DNA of 64,000 nt. It comes from Caulobacter sp. 73W. Lineage in GTDB: Bacteria; Pseudomonadota; Alphaproteobacteria; Caulobacterales; Caulobacteraceae. Shown here piece after piece: positions 37,477 through 47,012 of the stretch. A program made the translations under genes and the position numbers. The notes beneath the pieces are model-generated. The model was not told where the DNA came from. It saw only the letters and a list, made by a program, of their open reading frames with translations, and did no database searches. The stretch spans positions 1,984,001 to 2,048,000 of the forward strand of contig NZ_CP158375.1 of assembly GCF_041021955.1 (NCBI RefSeq), read 5' to 3'. The first letter of the stretch is position 1, and the number at the start of each line of letters is the position of its first letter.

Positions 37477-40472
37477 TCGTCACCTCCGTCTTCGCCGGCC
37501 GTGGACCATTCGAACACCCGCGCCAGGTGGGCGTAGTCGCCGGCGTGGTCCTTCACGAACTGCGGGGCGACGCGCGAGAGGTAAGGCTGCTCCGGGTCGG
37601 CGTAGCGGTCGATCAGACGGCGCAGACCCTCGAAGGCGGCGTCCGCGGCGTCCAGGCTTTCGCCCCCGGCGGCCGCTATGGTCACCTCCTGCCCCGCCGG
37701 CTTGCGGCCGGTGACGCGCAGATAGGTCAGGTCGCCCGGCGCGACGTCGTGAATGCCTTCGAACCCGCCGCGCAGCAGGATGGCGGCGGTCAGGGTCAGC
37801 TGGGGCGAGAAGCCCGCCTCAACCATCTTGGCGGTCGGAGCGGCGCCGGTCTTGTAGTCGAGGATGTGGCCCACCCCGTCGGCGGTCACCTCGATGCGGT
37901 CGGTCTTGGCGGTCAGGGTGAAGTCGCCCAGGGCGCTGGGGAAGACGACCTTGCCCGACTGTTCGACCACGATGCGGGCCGAGTGCTCACGGCGGCGGGC
38001 CTCCAGGTCGGCGACCCATGCGGCGGCTTCGGTCGCCAGGGCCGCCTCGCGGACCAGGGCGGCGTCGGGCATGCCCTCCTGGCGCAGGGCGTCGAGGTAG
38101 AGGGTGCGGAAGGTCTCGGCGAGATCATCCGGCAGCGGACCGGGATGCGGGTGCTTGAGGACCAGCTGCTCGAAGGCGCGGTGGATGGCGGTGCCGCGGG
38201 CCCTGACATCCACCGGCTCGTCCGGTCGGTCGATGCGCTTGAGGTTCAGGATGCCCCGCGCCCACACGGCGTAGGGGTCACGGGTCAGGGCCTCGATGCG
38301 GGTGACCGGCATCTCGCGGGGGCGATGTTCGACGGGCGGCTTGGGGGCCGGGCGCTTGACCGGGTCGTAGGTCTTAGGCGCGTCGATGGCCCGCGCCCAT
38401 TCCAGGACGTCGTGACGCTCGGGCAGGGTAGCGCCCGCCCCCTTGGCCAGGGTGCGCAGCCGCCACAGCCAGCGCGATTCCACGGCGGGAGCGCCGCCGC
38501 GCCGTTCGCTATGGACCAGCACGACCTCCGGGGCGCTGGCCGCCTGGGCGAAGTCGTGGGCCGACAGGCCGACGCGGCGCTCGGGCGGCGGCAGCCCAAG
38601 GGCGCTGCGCATGGGCCGCGACAGGAAGGGGTCGGTGGGCGGCGCCTTGGGCCAGACGCCCTCCTCCAGCCCGGCCAGGATCAGGCGGTCGGCGCGGACC
38701 AGACGGGCCTCGATGGCGCCGAGGATGCGCAGACGCGGATGGGTCGCCCCGCCGGTGCGCACGCTCTCGCCGCCGATCAGCCGGCCAAGCAGGTCGTGGA
38801 AGCCTGCGGGCGTGGCGGCGGGCAGGCCGTCGCCCTCGCCCGACAGGGCGGCCAGCAGACCGCCCAGCCCCTCGCCGCCCGCGCCGTTCCACAGGGCGCC
38901 GTAGCCGTCGGGACCGTCGGCCAGGGCCTCCATCGCGCGCGCCAGGGCCGAGGCGGCGTCGGGAGGAGAGGCCTCTCCACCCGCGAAGACATCCGAGGCC
39001 AGATCAAGCGCGGCGAACAGGCGGCGGGCGAGGTCGGCGGCGTCCGGCTCGTCCTTCAGCTTTTCGAACAGGCGCTCGCGGCTGGGCGGACGCGGGCCGC
39101 GCAGACCCTTGCCCTCCAGACGGCGGCGAGCGTCGGCCAGCTTCGCCTCATCCAGGCCGAGGCGAACGAGCGGGTGCTTGGCCACGGCCAACAGGCGGAC
39201 GGGATCGAGCGGATCGGCGCCGAGGGCGGCCACATGATCGGCAAGTACGGCGACGGGATAGCCGGCCAGGTCGGCGCCGGCGGAGTCATCGGCGGCGACG
39301 CCCCAGCGGGCCAGGCGCGCGCCGACCCGGCGGGACAGCTCGCGGTCCGGCGTGACCAGGGCGCAGGTCAGGCCCGGCGTCTCCAGCGCCTCGCGCAGCA
39401 GCAGGGCGCAGACCAGGGCCGCCTCCTCCTCCGTCCGGGCGGCGGCGACGGACAGGCCTTTGAGCCCCTCGGTAAAGGGATCGACGCCAGCCGGCGCCTC
39501 GGCGCGGAGGCGAGCGATTTGGGTCAGCCAGTCGGCGGTGGCCTCGGCCGGGCGCAGGGCCTCGTTGACCAGGCGGCGGCGCCAGCGTCCCTGGCTGTCG
39601 GCTTCCGGCGTCCAGGGCCGGACGTCGTCGCGGTCGGCGCAGGCCCGATGCAGCAGGCGCTTCATGGCGCCCTGGGGGTGCTGCTCGCCGACATCGGCCC
39701 AGGCGCTTTCGGCCAGGCCTTCATCTAGGCCCGGCAGCACCACGGCGCCCTGCGGCAGGCCGGCGATCACCGCCAGCAGATCAGCGGTGGCGGGGGCGGT
39801 GCCGGTGGAGCCGGCGGCGATCATAACGCCCTGGGGCGGCTGGGCCTTCCATAACTCGCCGAGGGCGCGCAGCAGGCGCACCCGCCGCTCGGACACATCG
39901 ATCAGGTCCAGTTCGCGCAGCCGGTCGGCCCACGCGTCGAGGGCGGCGGTCAGGAACTTGGCGGAGACCTGCCAGTGCTTGGCGAGATCGCCGTCGACCA
40001 GGCTTTCCAGCCGGCCTCGAGCCGCGATCTCCTCGATCTGGGCGCTGTCGAGAAAGCCGGCCAAGGCGTCGGCCATCTCCAGAGCGCCGGAGGCGTCGAG
40101 CTCTCGTTGCAGCAGGTGGGCGTGATCGGCGGCGATGCGGGCCAGCTCGAACCGGCGGCGCCAGGACGAGACGGCGGGCGGCAGGTCCAGCGCCAAGTCG
40201 CCCGGCTCGAACGGCGGCTCGCCCTCGTCCAGATCGCCCAGGGCGCGGATCTGCGGCAGCAGCAGGGCCTTGCCGCCAGAGACCGCGACGAAGGCCTCGG
40301 CCAGGGCGCGGGCCCCACGGCGGGTAGGCGTCAGGACGACGGCCTGAGAAAGAGCCTCGGGCCCCAGCGGCGACAGCCGGGCGTGCAGGCCGGCGGCCAG
40401 ATCCTCGACAAAGGGGCGGTGCGCCGGGATCGAGAACCAGCGCGGCCCCGGAGTGTCGAAGACCGGCGTCAC
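37473..40472 (-). CDS. addB: Double-strand break repair protein AddB
   Basis: A 999-aa partner of AddA with an inactivated helicase-like fold that scans for Chi and a C-terminal RecB-type nuclease domain (GHILDYKTGAAPTAKMVEAG). The start is GTG 40472, overlapping the murU stop (GTGA). The alphaproteobacterial form lacks an obvious ATP-binding P-loop, as seen here. Order addB-addA is standard in this class. Confidence 0.95.
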   Translation of the reverse strand: MTPVFDTPGPRWFSIPAHRPFVEDLAAGLHARLSPLGPEALSQAVVLTPTRRGARALAEAFVAVSGGKALLLPQIRALGDLDEGEPPFEPGDLALDLPPAVSSWRRRFELARIAADHAHLLQRELDASGALEMADALAGFLDSAQIEEIAARGRLESLVDGDLAKHWQVSAKFLTAALDAWADRLRELDLIDVSERRVRLLRALGELWKAQPPQGVMIAAGSTGTAPATADLLAVIAGLPQGAVVLPGLDEGLAESAWADVGEQHPQGAMKRLLHRACADRDDVRPWTPEADSQGRWRRRLVNEALRPAEATADWLTQIARLRAEAPAGVDPFTEGLKGLSVAAARTEEEAALVCALLLREALETPGLTCALVTPDRELSRRVGARLARWGVAADDSAGADLAGYPVAVLADHVAALGADPLDPVRLLAVAKHPLVRLGLDEAKLADARRRLEGKGLRGPRPPSRERLFEKLKDEPDAADLARRLFAALDLASDVFAGGEASPPDAASALARAMEALADGPDGYGALWNGAGGEGLGGLLAALSGEGDGLPAATPAGFHDLLGRLIGGESVRTGGATHPRLRILGAIEARLVRADRLILAGLEEGVWPKAPPTDPFLSRPMRSALGLPPPERRVGLSAHDFAQAASAPEVVLVHSERRGGAPAVESRWLWRLRTLAKGAGATLPERHDVLEWARAIDAPKTYDPVKRPAPKPPVEHRPREMPVTRIEALTRDPYAVWARGILNLKRIDRPDEPVDVRARGTAIHRAFEQLVLKHPHPGPLPDDLAETFRTLYLDALRQEGMPDAALVREAALATEAAAWVADLEARRREHSARIVVEQSGKVVFPSALGDFTLTAKTDRIEVTADGVGHILDYKTGAAPTAKMVEAGFSPQLTLTAAILLRGGFEGIHDVAPGDLTYLRVTGRKPAGQEVTIAAAGGESLDAADAAFEGLRRLIDRYADPEQPYLSRVAPQFVKDHAGDYAHLARVFEWSTAGEDGGDE

Positions 40473-41188
40473 CGCAGTCGCGCCTCGGCCGCCTCCCGGG
40501 CGGCGGGGTCGCCGACGTGCATCCACAGCCCCTTGGGCGCGACGCCGTGAACCCGCCCTTGGGCGGTCAGCCCCTTCCAGATCGGCAGCAGGCCGAAGGG
40601 ACCTTCAGGACCGTCGACGACGACCGAGGGCTTGGCGATGTGGACGCCCACATAGACCAGGGGTGCGGTCTCTCCTTGGTCCTTGAAGCGCACCTTCCCG
40701 GTCTCGGATAGGAAGAGGTCGCCCGTGGCGTGGAAGCCGAGGGAGCCGCCCGTGGAGGCGGTGAGCAGGCAGACGTCCATGCGTGTCGGGTCCCAGCTCC
40801 GGGCCACGGTGTCGAGGGCCAGGCCGTCGTCCTCGATCCAGACGGAGTCGATATTGGCCACCCAGAAGGCGTCGGCTGGCAGCAAGGGCAGGGCCTGCTT
40901 GATGCCGCCGCCAGTCTCCAGGGCCTGAGCGCGCTCGTCGGAGATGACGATGCGCAGGTCGGTGCGCTTGGCCAGATGGGCTTCCATCAGGTCGGCGAAG
41001 TAGTGGACGTTGACCACGGCGGTCTCGACACCGGCGGCGACCAGGCGGTCGAGCATGTGGTCGATCAGGGCCTTGCCGCCGACCTCGACCAGAGCCTTGG
41101 GCCGGTCGTTGGTCAGGGGCCGCATGCGGGTGCCGAGGCCGGCGGCCAGGACCATCGCTGTCTTGGGCGCGGTCTGGGGGGCGCTCAT
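40469..41188 (-). CDS. murU: Nucleotidyltransferase, MurNAc-1-phosphate uridylyltransferase (MurU) type
   Basis: A 239-aa sugar-phosphate nucleotidyltransferase with the signature LAAGLGTRMRPLTNDRPKAL at residues 14-33. FWVANIDSVW and GLWMHVGDPAAREAAEARL follow. With the adjacent kinase it forms the AmgK-MurU pair known from Pseudomonas and Caulobacter, which recycles cell-wall MurNAc to UDP-MurNAc and bypasses de novo synthesis. ATG 41188 overlaps the natural amgK stop (ATGA). An apparent 610-aa fusion with the kinase arises only because the kinase frame is shifted. Confidence 0.9.
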   Translation of the reverse strand: MSAPQTAPKTAMVLAAGLGTRMRPLTNDRPKALVEVGGKALIDHMLDRLVAAGVETAVVNVHYFADLMEAHLAKRTDLRIVISDERAQALETGGGIKQALPLLPADAFWVANIDSVWIEDDGLALDTVARSWDPTRMDVCLLTASTGGSLGFHATGDLFLSETGKVRFKDQGETAPLVYVGVHIAKPSVVVDGPEGPFGLLPIWKGLTAQGRVHGVAPKGLWMHVGDPAAREAAEARLR

Positions 41189-42277
41189 CGGCGGCTCTCC
41201 ACCGGCACGTTCGCATCGAGCCAGGCCTTCAGCGGCGCCATGGACGGCTCGGCCAGGGTGCGGTCCAGATAGCCCCAAAGGCGCGGCAGGAAGGCCTCGT
41301 AGCGCGGCTTGGAGTTCGCGGATCACCAGGCGGGCGAAGATGCCGATGATGCGGCAGGTATTCAGCGCGCCCAGGGCGGCGAAGTCGGCGCGGAACTGGC
41401 CGGCGTCGAGCTCCGGCCGGGCGGCGAGGTAGCGGGCCAGGCAGCGCTCCTCCAGGTCCGGCGTCACCTGGCGGCGGGCGTCGTGCAGCAGCATGGAGAA
41501 GTCCCAGGCCGGGTGCGCCTTCACCGCGTCCTGGAAGTCGATCAGGCCGACGCGGGCCGGACCTTCGCGGGCCGGCAGCCAGAGCAGGTTCTCGGCGTGA
41601 TAGTCGCGATGGCAGAAGACCGAGGCGCCGGCCTCGGCCCGCTGGCGGATCGGCGCCCACAGGGTCTCCCAGTCGGCGATCGCCTTGACGTCGAAGGACA
41701 GCTCTGTGCGCAGCTTCGGCAGCCATTCGACCAGCAGGTCCTGGGCCATCTTCAGGGCCAGGTCGTCATAGGTCAGCAACGGCCATTCGACATCGCCATA
41801 GGACAGCCTGTCCGGCGTCGGCGCGGCGTGCAGCACCAGCAGCGCGTCGACGGCGGCGTCGTAGAGCTGGATCTCGTTGGTCCCGGCGGCGATCTCGGCG
41901 GCGAACAGGCCGTCGCCCAGGTCCTCCAGGACCGCCAGGCCGAGCCCGGCGTCGAAGGCCAGGATGGTCGGGGCCGACAGGCCAAGCGACTTAAGGTGCC
42001 GGGCGCAGGCCACGAAGGCGTCGACCCGGCCGGCGGCTAGGCGATAGGCGGCGTTGAAGCCCAAGGCGAGGCGCTCCTCGCGGGTGGCGTCCGGCGGGCA
42101 GGCCGGGGTCTCGGCCTTGGGCGGCTGGTCCATGAAGATCAGGGTCGAGCCGTCGGGCCGGTGCAGCCGTTCATAGGCGCGGGTCGAGGCGTCGCCGCTC
42201 AGGGCCTCGCGACGGACGTCGCCAAAACCGTTGGCGTCCAGGAAGGCGGCCTTGGCCGCGCTGCGATCAGAACTCAA
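41185..42277 (-). pseudogene. amgK: Anomeric sugar kinase (AmgK type), frameshifted near the C-terminus
   Basis: An aminoglycoside-phosphotransferase-fold kinase. Visible are ALSGDASTRAYERLH, the catalytic loop FCHRDYHAENLLWL and the metal Asp in VGLIDFQDAVKAHP. Up to RLVIREL (near 41320) one frame is used. The expected C-terminus, NSKPRYEAFLPRLWGYLDR and ending NVPVESRR with a TGA at 41185-41187, lies one base away. The start is probably TTG 42277, with GGAGAGGG 8 nt upstream; ATG 42301 is the alternative. AmgK phosphorylates MurNAc/GlcNAc at the anomeric position for MurU. Confidence 0.85.
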
Positions 42278-42731
42278 GCTCGCGCCCTCTCCACGCGCCA
42301 TGGCGGGTCAGCCGCGCACGGCGGCCCTCGCCTTCGGGCGTGATCTCTATATCGAGTCGGTCGGCGGGAAGCGCTCCGTCGAGCCGCTGCGGCCATTCGA
42401 TCACCGCCGCACCGTCCTCCAGCGCCTCCTCCAGCCCGATCTCATAGGCCTCGTCCGGCGAGGTCAGGCGGTAGAGATCGAAGTGGGCCACAGGAAAGTC
42501 CGGCCCGTCGTAGAACTGGACCAGGGTGAAGGTCGGGGACGGCACGTCCTCGTCCGGGGTGGTCAGGGCGCGGACCAGCGCCCGGGCCAGGGTCGACTTG
42601 CCGGCGCCCAGGGGGCCGTAGAGGCAGACGGCCTCTCCCTTGCGCAGGGCGCGGGCGATGATCCGGCCCAGGCGGGCGGTGTCGGCCTCCTCGGCCAGAA
42701 GACGTTCGATGGACGGCATCGCGGCGACCAT
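42267..42731 (-). CDS. tsaE: tRNA threonylcarbamoyladenosine biosynthesis ATPase
   Basis: A 154-aa ATPase needed for t6A37 modification of ANN-decoding tRNAs, working with TsaB/TsaD. Walker A is YGPLGAGKSTLARAL (residues 38-52). SPTFTLVQFY and HFDLYRLTSPDEAYEIGLEE are diagnostic. ATG 42719 is a possible alternative start; neither has a good ribosome site. It is first in the tsaE-amgK-murU-addB-addA run, whose genes overlap or abut. Confidence 0.95.
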   Translation of the reverse strand: MVAAMPSIERLLAEEADTARLGRIIARALRKGEAVCLYGPLGAGKSTLARALVRALTTPDEDVPSPTFTLVQFYDGPDFPVAHFDLYRLTSPDEAYEIGLEEALEDGAAVIEWPQRLDGALPADRLDIEITPEGEGRRARLTRHGAWRGRELEF

Positions 42732-42762
42732 AGGGGGCCGCGCGGCGCCGTGGAAGTCGGCC

Positions 42763-43017
42763 TTAGGGCTGGCGGCCGACTTCGCTCCGCTCTTCGGAAG
42801 CGCGGGCCTCGTCGCGGTCGGCGTCGCTCAGGCTAGGCTCTTCCTCTTCCAGCTTGATGTCCTCGGGCAGGCCTGGCTCGCGGGTGGGGTCAGCCTGAAG
42901 CCGTAGATCACGCGCGCCGACGCCGCCGCCTTGCTGGATGCTGCGATTGGCCTGCGGCGTGTTGGGGTCGTAGGAGCGGTCCTCGCCACTGGTCTGAGGG
43001 TTCTTGTCTTCGGCCAT
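42763..43017 (-). CDS. Small hydrophilic hypothetical protein
   Basis: 84 aa from ATG 43017 (AGGAGA upstream), starting MAEDKNPQTSGEDRSYDP. It is polar, rich in Asp/Glu/Arg, without hydrophobic segments, and probably disordered. No family is recognised. It is 32 bp upstream of tsaE on the same strand. Confidence 0.6.
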   Translation of the reverse strand: MAEDKNPQTSGEDRSYDPNTPQANRSIQQGGGVGARDLRLQADPTREPGLPEDIKLEEEEPSLSDADRDEARASEERSEVGRQP

Positions 43018-43112
43018 GGGGGCGTCTCCTGTTGCTGATCGGTTGAGCAACGGGCGGCGTCGGCGGCCGTTCCGGCTTTTCAGGGAGGCGTCTGGCCGCT
43101 AGTCAGACGGCC

Positions 43113-44225
43113 ATGTCGATCCGCACCGCCTATCAGGACCGCCTCGCCCAGGGTCAGATCATGCCCGATGCGGCCCAGGCGGCGGGGATCGAGACCCTGG
43201 CCCGGTTGGAGGCGGCCCTGGACGCGGCCGGCGAGCCCGGCTTCAAGTTCTTCGGCCGCAAGCCCAAGAGCCAGAAGGGCGTCTATCTGTGGGGGCCAGT
43301 GGGTCGGGGCAAGTCCATGATCATGGACCTGTTCTTCGAGACTGCGCCGACGGCCCGCAAGCGCCGCATTCACTTCCACGCCTTCATGGCCGAGGTCCAC
43401 GCCGACATCGACGCCTGGCGCAAGGGCGACGCCGCGGCGCGCAAAGCGCGGTTCGGCCAGCACAAGGGCGACGATCCCATCGCCCCGACGGCCGAGAAGA
43501 TCGCTTCGGAAGCACGACTGCTGTGCTTTGACGAGCTTCAGGTCACCGACATCGCCGACGCCATGATCCTGGGCCGGCTGTTCGAGGGGCTGTTCGACCA
43601 TGGGGTGACCCTGGTCGCCACCTCGAACCGGCCGCCGGAGGACCTGTACAAGAACGGCATCAATCGCCAGCTGTTCACCCCCTTCATCGACATGCTGAAG
43701 GCGCGGATGGAGGTGATCACCGTGGCGGGCCCGAAGGATTTCCGCCTTGATCGCCTGCGGGCGGCGCGGATCTGGCTGTCGCCCATCGACCCGGACAACC
43801 GGCGCGAGTTCGACCGCCTGTGGGCCGACATGCTGGACGGCGCGGCCGAGACCGGCGCGACGGTCGAGGTCATGGGCCGCAAGCTGGCCCTGCCCCGCGC
43901 GGCCGGCGGCCTGCTGCGGGCCGGGTTCGCCGAGCTGTGCGACAAGCCGCTGGGGCCCCAGGACTATCTGGCCGTGGCCGAACGCTTTCACACCGTGTTT
44001 TTGGAAGATCTGCCCCGGCTGCGGCCGGAACGGCGTGACGCGGCCAAGCGGTTCAACACCCTGGTCGACGCCCTTTACGAGGCGGGGACCAAGATCGTCG
44101 TCCTGGCCGAGGCGGAGCCGGAGACCCTATATCCCAAAGGCGACGGCGCGTTCGAGTTCGAGCGCACCGTGTCGCGGCTGCAGGAGATGCGGTCGGCGGG
44201 CTGGCTGGAGAAGGTGCGGGAGTAG
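43113..44225 (+). CDS. zapE: ZapE/AFG1-like ATPase
   Basis: A 370-aa AAA-type ATPase. Walker A is LWGPVGRGKSMI (residues 59-70). The second motif is LLCFDELQVTDIADAM, followed by sensor TLVATSNRPPEDLYKNG. In E. coli ZapE associates with the Z-ring under stress; the mitochondrial homologue Afg1 helps turn over respiratory-chain subunits. Its position just before sdhCDAB, typical for Proteobacteria, fits the second role. Confidence 0.92.
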   Translation: MSIRTAYQDRLAQGQIMPDAAQAAGIETLARLEAALDAAGEPGFKFFGRKPKSQKGVYLWGPVGRGKSMIMDLFFETAPTARKRRIHFHAFMAEVHADIDAWRKGDAAARKARFGQHKGDDPIAPTAEKIASEARLLCFDELQVTDIADAMILGRLFEGLFDHGVTLVATSNRPPEDLYKNGINRQLFTPFIDMLKARMEVITVAGPKDFRLDRLRAARIWLSPIDPDNRREFDRLWADMLDGAAETGATVEVMGRKLALPRAAGGLLRAGFAELCDKPLGPQDYLAVAERFHTVFLEDLPRLRPERRDAAKRFNTLVDALYEAGTKIVVLAEAEPETLYPKGDGAFEFERTVSRLQEMRSAGWLEKVRE

Positions 44226-44307
44226 GCGCCGCGCGTCCTTCAACCCCCTCTTTACCATAACGCCGATACAGGCTGCGTCAGCTTGGCGCAGCTTGCGCAT
44301 CAAGGGG

Positions 44308-44324
44308 TTGAGATCGATTCTCAA
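44308..44324. promoter_or_regulatory. Fur-box-like dyad upstream of sdhC
   Basis: TTGAGATCGATTCTCAA has perfect 6-bp arms (TTGAGA/TCTCAA) and matches the 7-1-7 layout of Fur boxes (TGAGATC-G-ATTCTCA). It lies 14 bp upstream of the -35 element, where an activator would bind. It contains a GANTC site (44315-44319). Confidence 0.45.
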
Positions 44325-44338
44325 CAGTCTCGGTTTCG

Positions 44339-44366
44339 TTGACACCCCCTGATCGCGGCTTAAAAG
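44339..44366 (+). promoter_or_regulatory. Sigma-70-type promoter of the sdh operon
   Basis: A perfect -35 TTGACA (44339-44344), 16 bp spacer, and -10-like TAAAAG (44361-44366) lie 42 bp before the sdhC ATG. Confidence 0.55.
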
Positions 44367-44407
44367 CGGCGCAGCACTTATAAGGACGAACAGGGGCCGA
44401 ACGTCTG

Positions 44408-44818
44408 ATGACCGCACCCAACGGGGGACTTCCGCAGCGCCCGATGTCGCCGCACCTGCAGGTGTGGCGCTGGCATGTGACCATGGCCTGCTCCATTTTG
44501 CACCGCGCCAGCATCTTCGCGCTGTACCTGGGCGCCATCCTTCTGGCCGGCTGGGCCGTCGCCCTGGCCTCCGGCCCCGACCACTACGCCTGCTATGTCG
44601 AGGTCGTCGGCTCGCCGCTGGGCAAGCTCGTTCTGTTCGGCATCACGGTCATGCTGTTCTTCAACCTCGCCTACAACGTCCGCCAGGCCTTCTGGGACCT
44701 GGGCTACGGCTTCACGCCGAAGACCGCGGACATGACCGGCGTCGTCGCCATCGCCTTCGGCGTCGTCGCCGCGGTCGTGGTCTGGGTCATCGCTGGTTTC
44801 ACGGGGGCCCTGTCGTGA
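44408..44818 (+). CDS. sdhC: Succinate dehydrogenase cytochrome b556 subunit
   Basis: A 136-aa membrane anchor of complex II with three hydrophobic helices (about 31-52, 72-92, 108-132). N-terminal SPHLQVWRWHVTMACSILHR carries the usual quinone-site Ser/His/Arg pattern. In the second helix the family normally shows a haem-ligand His seven residues before the His of GIRH-x2-WD. Here the segment reads FFNLAYNVRQAFWDLGY, with Asn86 and Gln93 instead. It overlaps sdhD by 4 bp (GTGA). Confidence 0.93.
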   Translation: MTAPNGGLPQRPMSPHLQVWRWHVTMACSILHRASIFALYLGAILLAGWAVALASGPDHYACYVEVVGSPLGKLVLFGITVMLFFNLAYNVRQAFWDLGYGFTPKTADMTGVVAIAFGVVAAVVVWVIAGFTGALS

Positions 44819-45216
44819 GCACGTCTTCCTCCAACTTCCGCACCCCGCGCTCGCGCGCCCACGGCCTGGGCTCGGCCAAGCACGGCGTCGGCCACTTCAT
44901 CGTCGAGCGCGTCTCGGCCCTGGCTTCGGTTCCCCTGGTCCTGTGGGGCGTCTTCGCCGGCCTGCGCCTGGCGGGCGCCGATCATGAGGGCGCGGTCGCC
45001 TGGATCGCCCAGCCGATCAACGCGGTCCTGCTGTCGCTGCTGCTGGTGGTGGGCCTGATCCACCTGAAGAACGCCATGCAGGTGGTGATCGAGGATTACA
45101 TCGAGCGCTTCGCCAGCAAGACGGCGCTGCTGCTTCTCAATCTGTTCGTCAGCGTCCTCACGGGCGCCCTGGGTGTGTTCGCGATCGTCAAGATCGCCCT
45201 CACCGGAGCCATCTGA
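44815..45216 (+). CDS. sdhD: Succinate dehydrogenase membrane anchor subunit
   Basis: A 133-aa anchor with three hydrophobic helices, starting at GTG 44815. The haem/quinone region [17 protein letters not shown] keeps the conserved His and the EDY motif. With SdhC it binds ubiquinone and docks SdhAB to the inner membrane. Its stop overlaps the sdhA ATG by one base. Confidence 0.93.
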   Translation: MSTSSSNFRTPRSRAHGLGSAKHGVGHFIVERVSALASVPLVLWGVFAGLRLAGADHEGAVAWIAQPINAVLLSLLLVVGLIHLKNAMQVVIEDYIERFASKTALLLLNLFVSVLTGALGVFAIVKIALTGAI

Positions 45217-47003
45217 TGTCGGCCTACAAGTTCATCGACCATAAGTTCGACGTCGTGGTCGTCGGGGCCGGCGGCTCCGGCCTGCGCGCCGCGCTGGGCT
45301 GCTCGCAAGCCGGCCTGCGCACCGCCTGCGTGACCAAGGTGTTCCCGACCCGCAGCCACACCGTGGCGGCACAAGGGGGCATCTCCGCCTCGCTCGGCAA
45401 CATGAGCCAGGATGACTGGCGCTGGCACATGTACGACACCGTCAAGGGGTCGGACTGGCTGGGCGACCAGGACGCCATCGAATACCTGACCCGCAACGCC
45501 CCGGCCGCCGTCTATGAGCTGGAGCACTGGGGCGTGCCGTTCTCGCGGACCGAGGAAGGCAAGATCTATCAGCGCGCCTTCGGCGGCATGACCAAGAACT
45601 ACGGCGAGGCCCCGATCCAGCGCACCTGCGCGGCGGCGGACCGGACCGGCCACGCCATGCTGCACACCATGTACGGGCAGTCGCTGGCGCACGACACCGA
45701 GTTCTTCATCGAGTACTTCGCCCTCGACCTGATCATGGAAGACGGCGTCTGCCGCGGCGTCACCGCGTGGAAGCTGGACGACGGCACCCTGCACCGCTTC
45801 CAGGCGCAGATGGTCATCCTGGCCACCGGCGGTTACGGCCGCGCCTACTTCTCGGCCACCTCGGCCCACACCTGCACCGGCGACGGCAACGCCATGGTGC
45901 TGCGCGCCGGCCTGCCGCTGCAGGACATGGAATTCGTGCAGTTCCACCCGACCGGCATCTACGGCGCCGGCTGCCTGATCACCGAAGGCGCCCGCGGCGA
46001 AGGCGGTTACCTGACCAACTCCGAAGGCGAGCGCTTCATGGAGCGCTATGCGCCGTCCGTTAAGGACCTGGCGCCGCGCGACATGGTCAGCCGCGCCATG
46101 ACCATCGAGATCCGCGAAGGGCGTGGGGTCGGTCCGAACAAGGACCACATCTTCCTGCACCTGGACCACCTGGATCCGAAGATCCTGGCCGCACGCCTGC
46201 CCGGCATCTCCGAGACCGCCAAGGTGTTCTCGGGCGTCGACGTCACCAAGGCGCCGATCCCGGTCCTGCCGACCGTCCACTACAACATGGGCGGCATCCC
46301 GACGAACTTCCACGGCGAGGTCGTCACCAAGTCCGGCAAGAACCCGGACCAGGTGATCCCGGGCCTGATGGCCGTTGGCGAAGCGGCCTGCGTGAGCGTC
46401 CACGGCGCCAACCGCCTGGGCTCCAACTCGCTGATCGACCTGGTGGTGTTCGGCCGCGCGGCCGGCCTGCGCTGCGCCGAGATCCTGACCCCCGGCGCCA
46501 CCCAGCCGGAACTGAAGGACAGCCACACCGAGGCCCACCTGTCGCGCTTCGACGCCTTCCGCAACGCTTCGGGCTCGACTCCGACGGCGGCCCTGCGCCT
46601 CGAGATGCAGAAGGCCATGCAGGAAGACGCCGCCGTGTTCCGCACCGGCGAGAGCCTGGAAAGCGGCGTGAAGCGCCTGGCCGACGTCTACGCCAAGAAG
46701 GCTGACCTGCAGGTCAGCGACCGCGGCCTGGTCTGGAACACCGACCTGATGGAGACCCTGGAGTTCGACAACCTCGTCGGGCAGGCCGTGGTCACCGTCA
46801 ACGGCGCCCTGAACCGCACCGAGAGCCGCGGCGCGCACGCCCGCGAGGACTGCCCGGACCGCGACGACAAAAAGTGGATGAAGCACACGCTGGCGTGGCT
46901 CGATCAGGCGACCGGCAAGGTCAAGATCGATTACCGCCCCGTCCACGACTACACGATGTCCAACGACATCGCCTACATCCCGCCCAAGGCACGGGTTTAC
47001 TGA
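45216..47003 (+). CDS. sdhA: Succinate dehydrogenase flavoprotein subunit
   Basis: A 595-aa catalytic subunit. It shows the FAD-binding [15 protein letters not shown] near residue 10, the His that carries covalent FAD in [13 protein letters not shown], substrate-site [16 protein letters not shown], the GARGEGGYL region and [15 protein letters not shown]. It oxidises succinate to fumarate in the TCA cycle and passes electrons to SdhB. Length and motifs are fully normal. Confidence 0.98.
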   Translation: MSAYKFIDHKFDVVVVGAGGSGLRAALGCSQAGLRTACVTKVFPTRSHTVAAQGGISASLGNMSQDDWRWHMYDTVKGSDWLGDQDAIEYLTRNAPAAVYELEHWGVPFSRTEEGKIYQRAFGGMTKNYGEAPIQRTCAAADRTGHAMLHTMYGQSLAHDTEFFIEYFALDLIMEDGVCRGVTAWKLDDGTLHRFQAQMVILATGGYGRAYFSATSAHTCTGDGNAMVLRAGLPLQDMEFVQFHPTGIYGAGCLITEGARGEGGYLTNSEGERFMERYAPSVKDLAPRDMVSRAMTIEIREGRGVGPNKDHIFLHLDHLDPKILAARLPGISETAKVFSGVDVTKAPIPVLPTVHYNMGGIPTNFHGEVVTKSGKNPDQVIPGLMAVGEAACVSVHGANRLGSNSLIDLVVFGRAAGLRCAEILTPGATQPELKDSHTEAHLSRFDAFRNASGSTPTAALRLEMQKAMQEDAAVFRTGESLESGVKRLADVYAKKADLQVSDRGLVWNTDLMETLEFDNLVGQAVVTVNGALNRTESRGAHAREDCPDRDDKKWMKHTLAWLDQATGKVKIDYRPVHDYTMSNDIAYIPPKARVY

Positions 47004-47012
47004 GGTAGTAAG

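Noticed and set aside
34066..37536. A 1156-codon open frame antisense to addA, and similar long antisense frames over addB, sirtuin-divL and accD-folC
   Set aside because: They are shadows of GC-rich coding strands: composition is Arg/Gly/Gln/His-heavy without domains, while the opposite frames carry full protein motifs.
40469..42301. A genuine bifunctional kinase-nucleotidyltransferase
   Set aside because: The kinase C-terminus and its stop, overlapping the next ATG, are preserved one base away, so the fusion is an effect of an indel.
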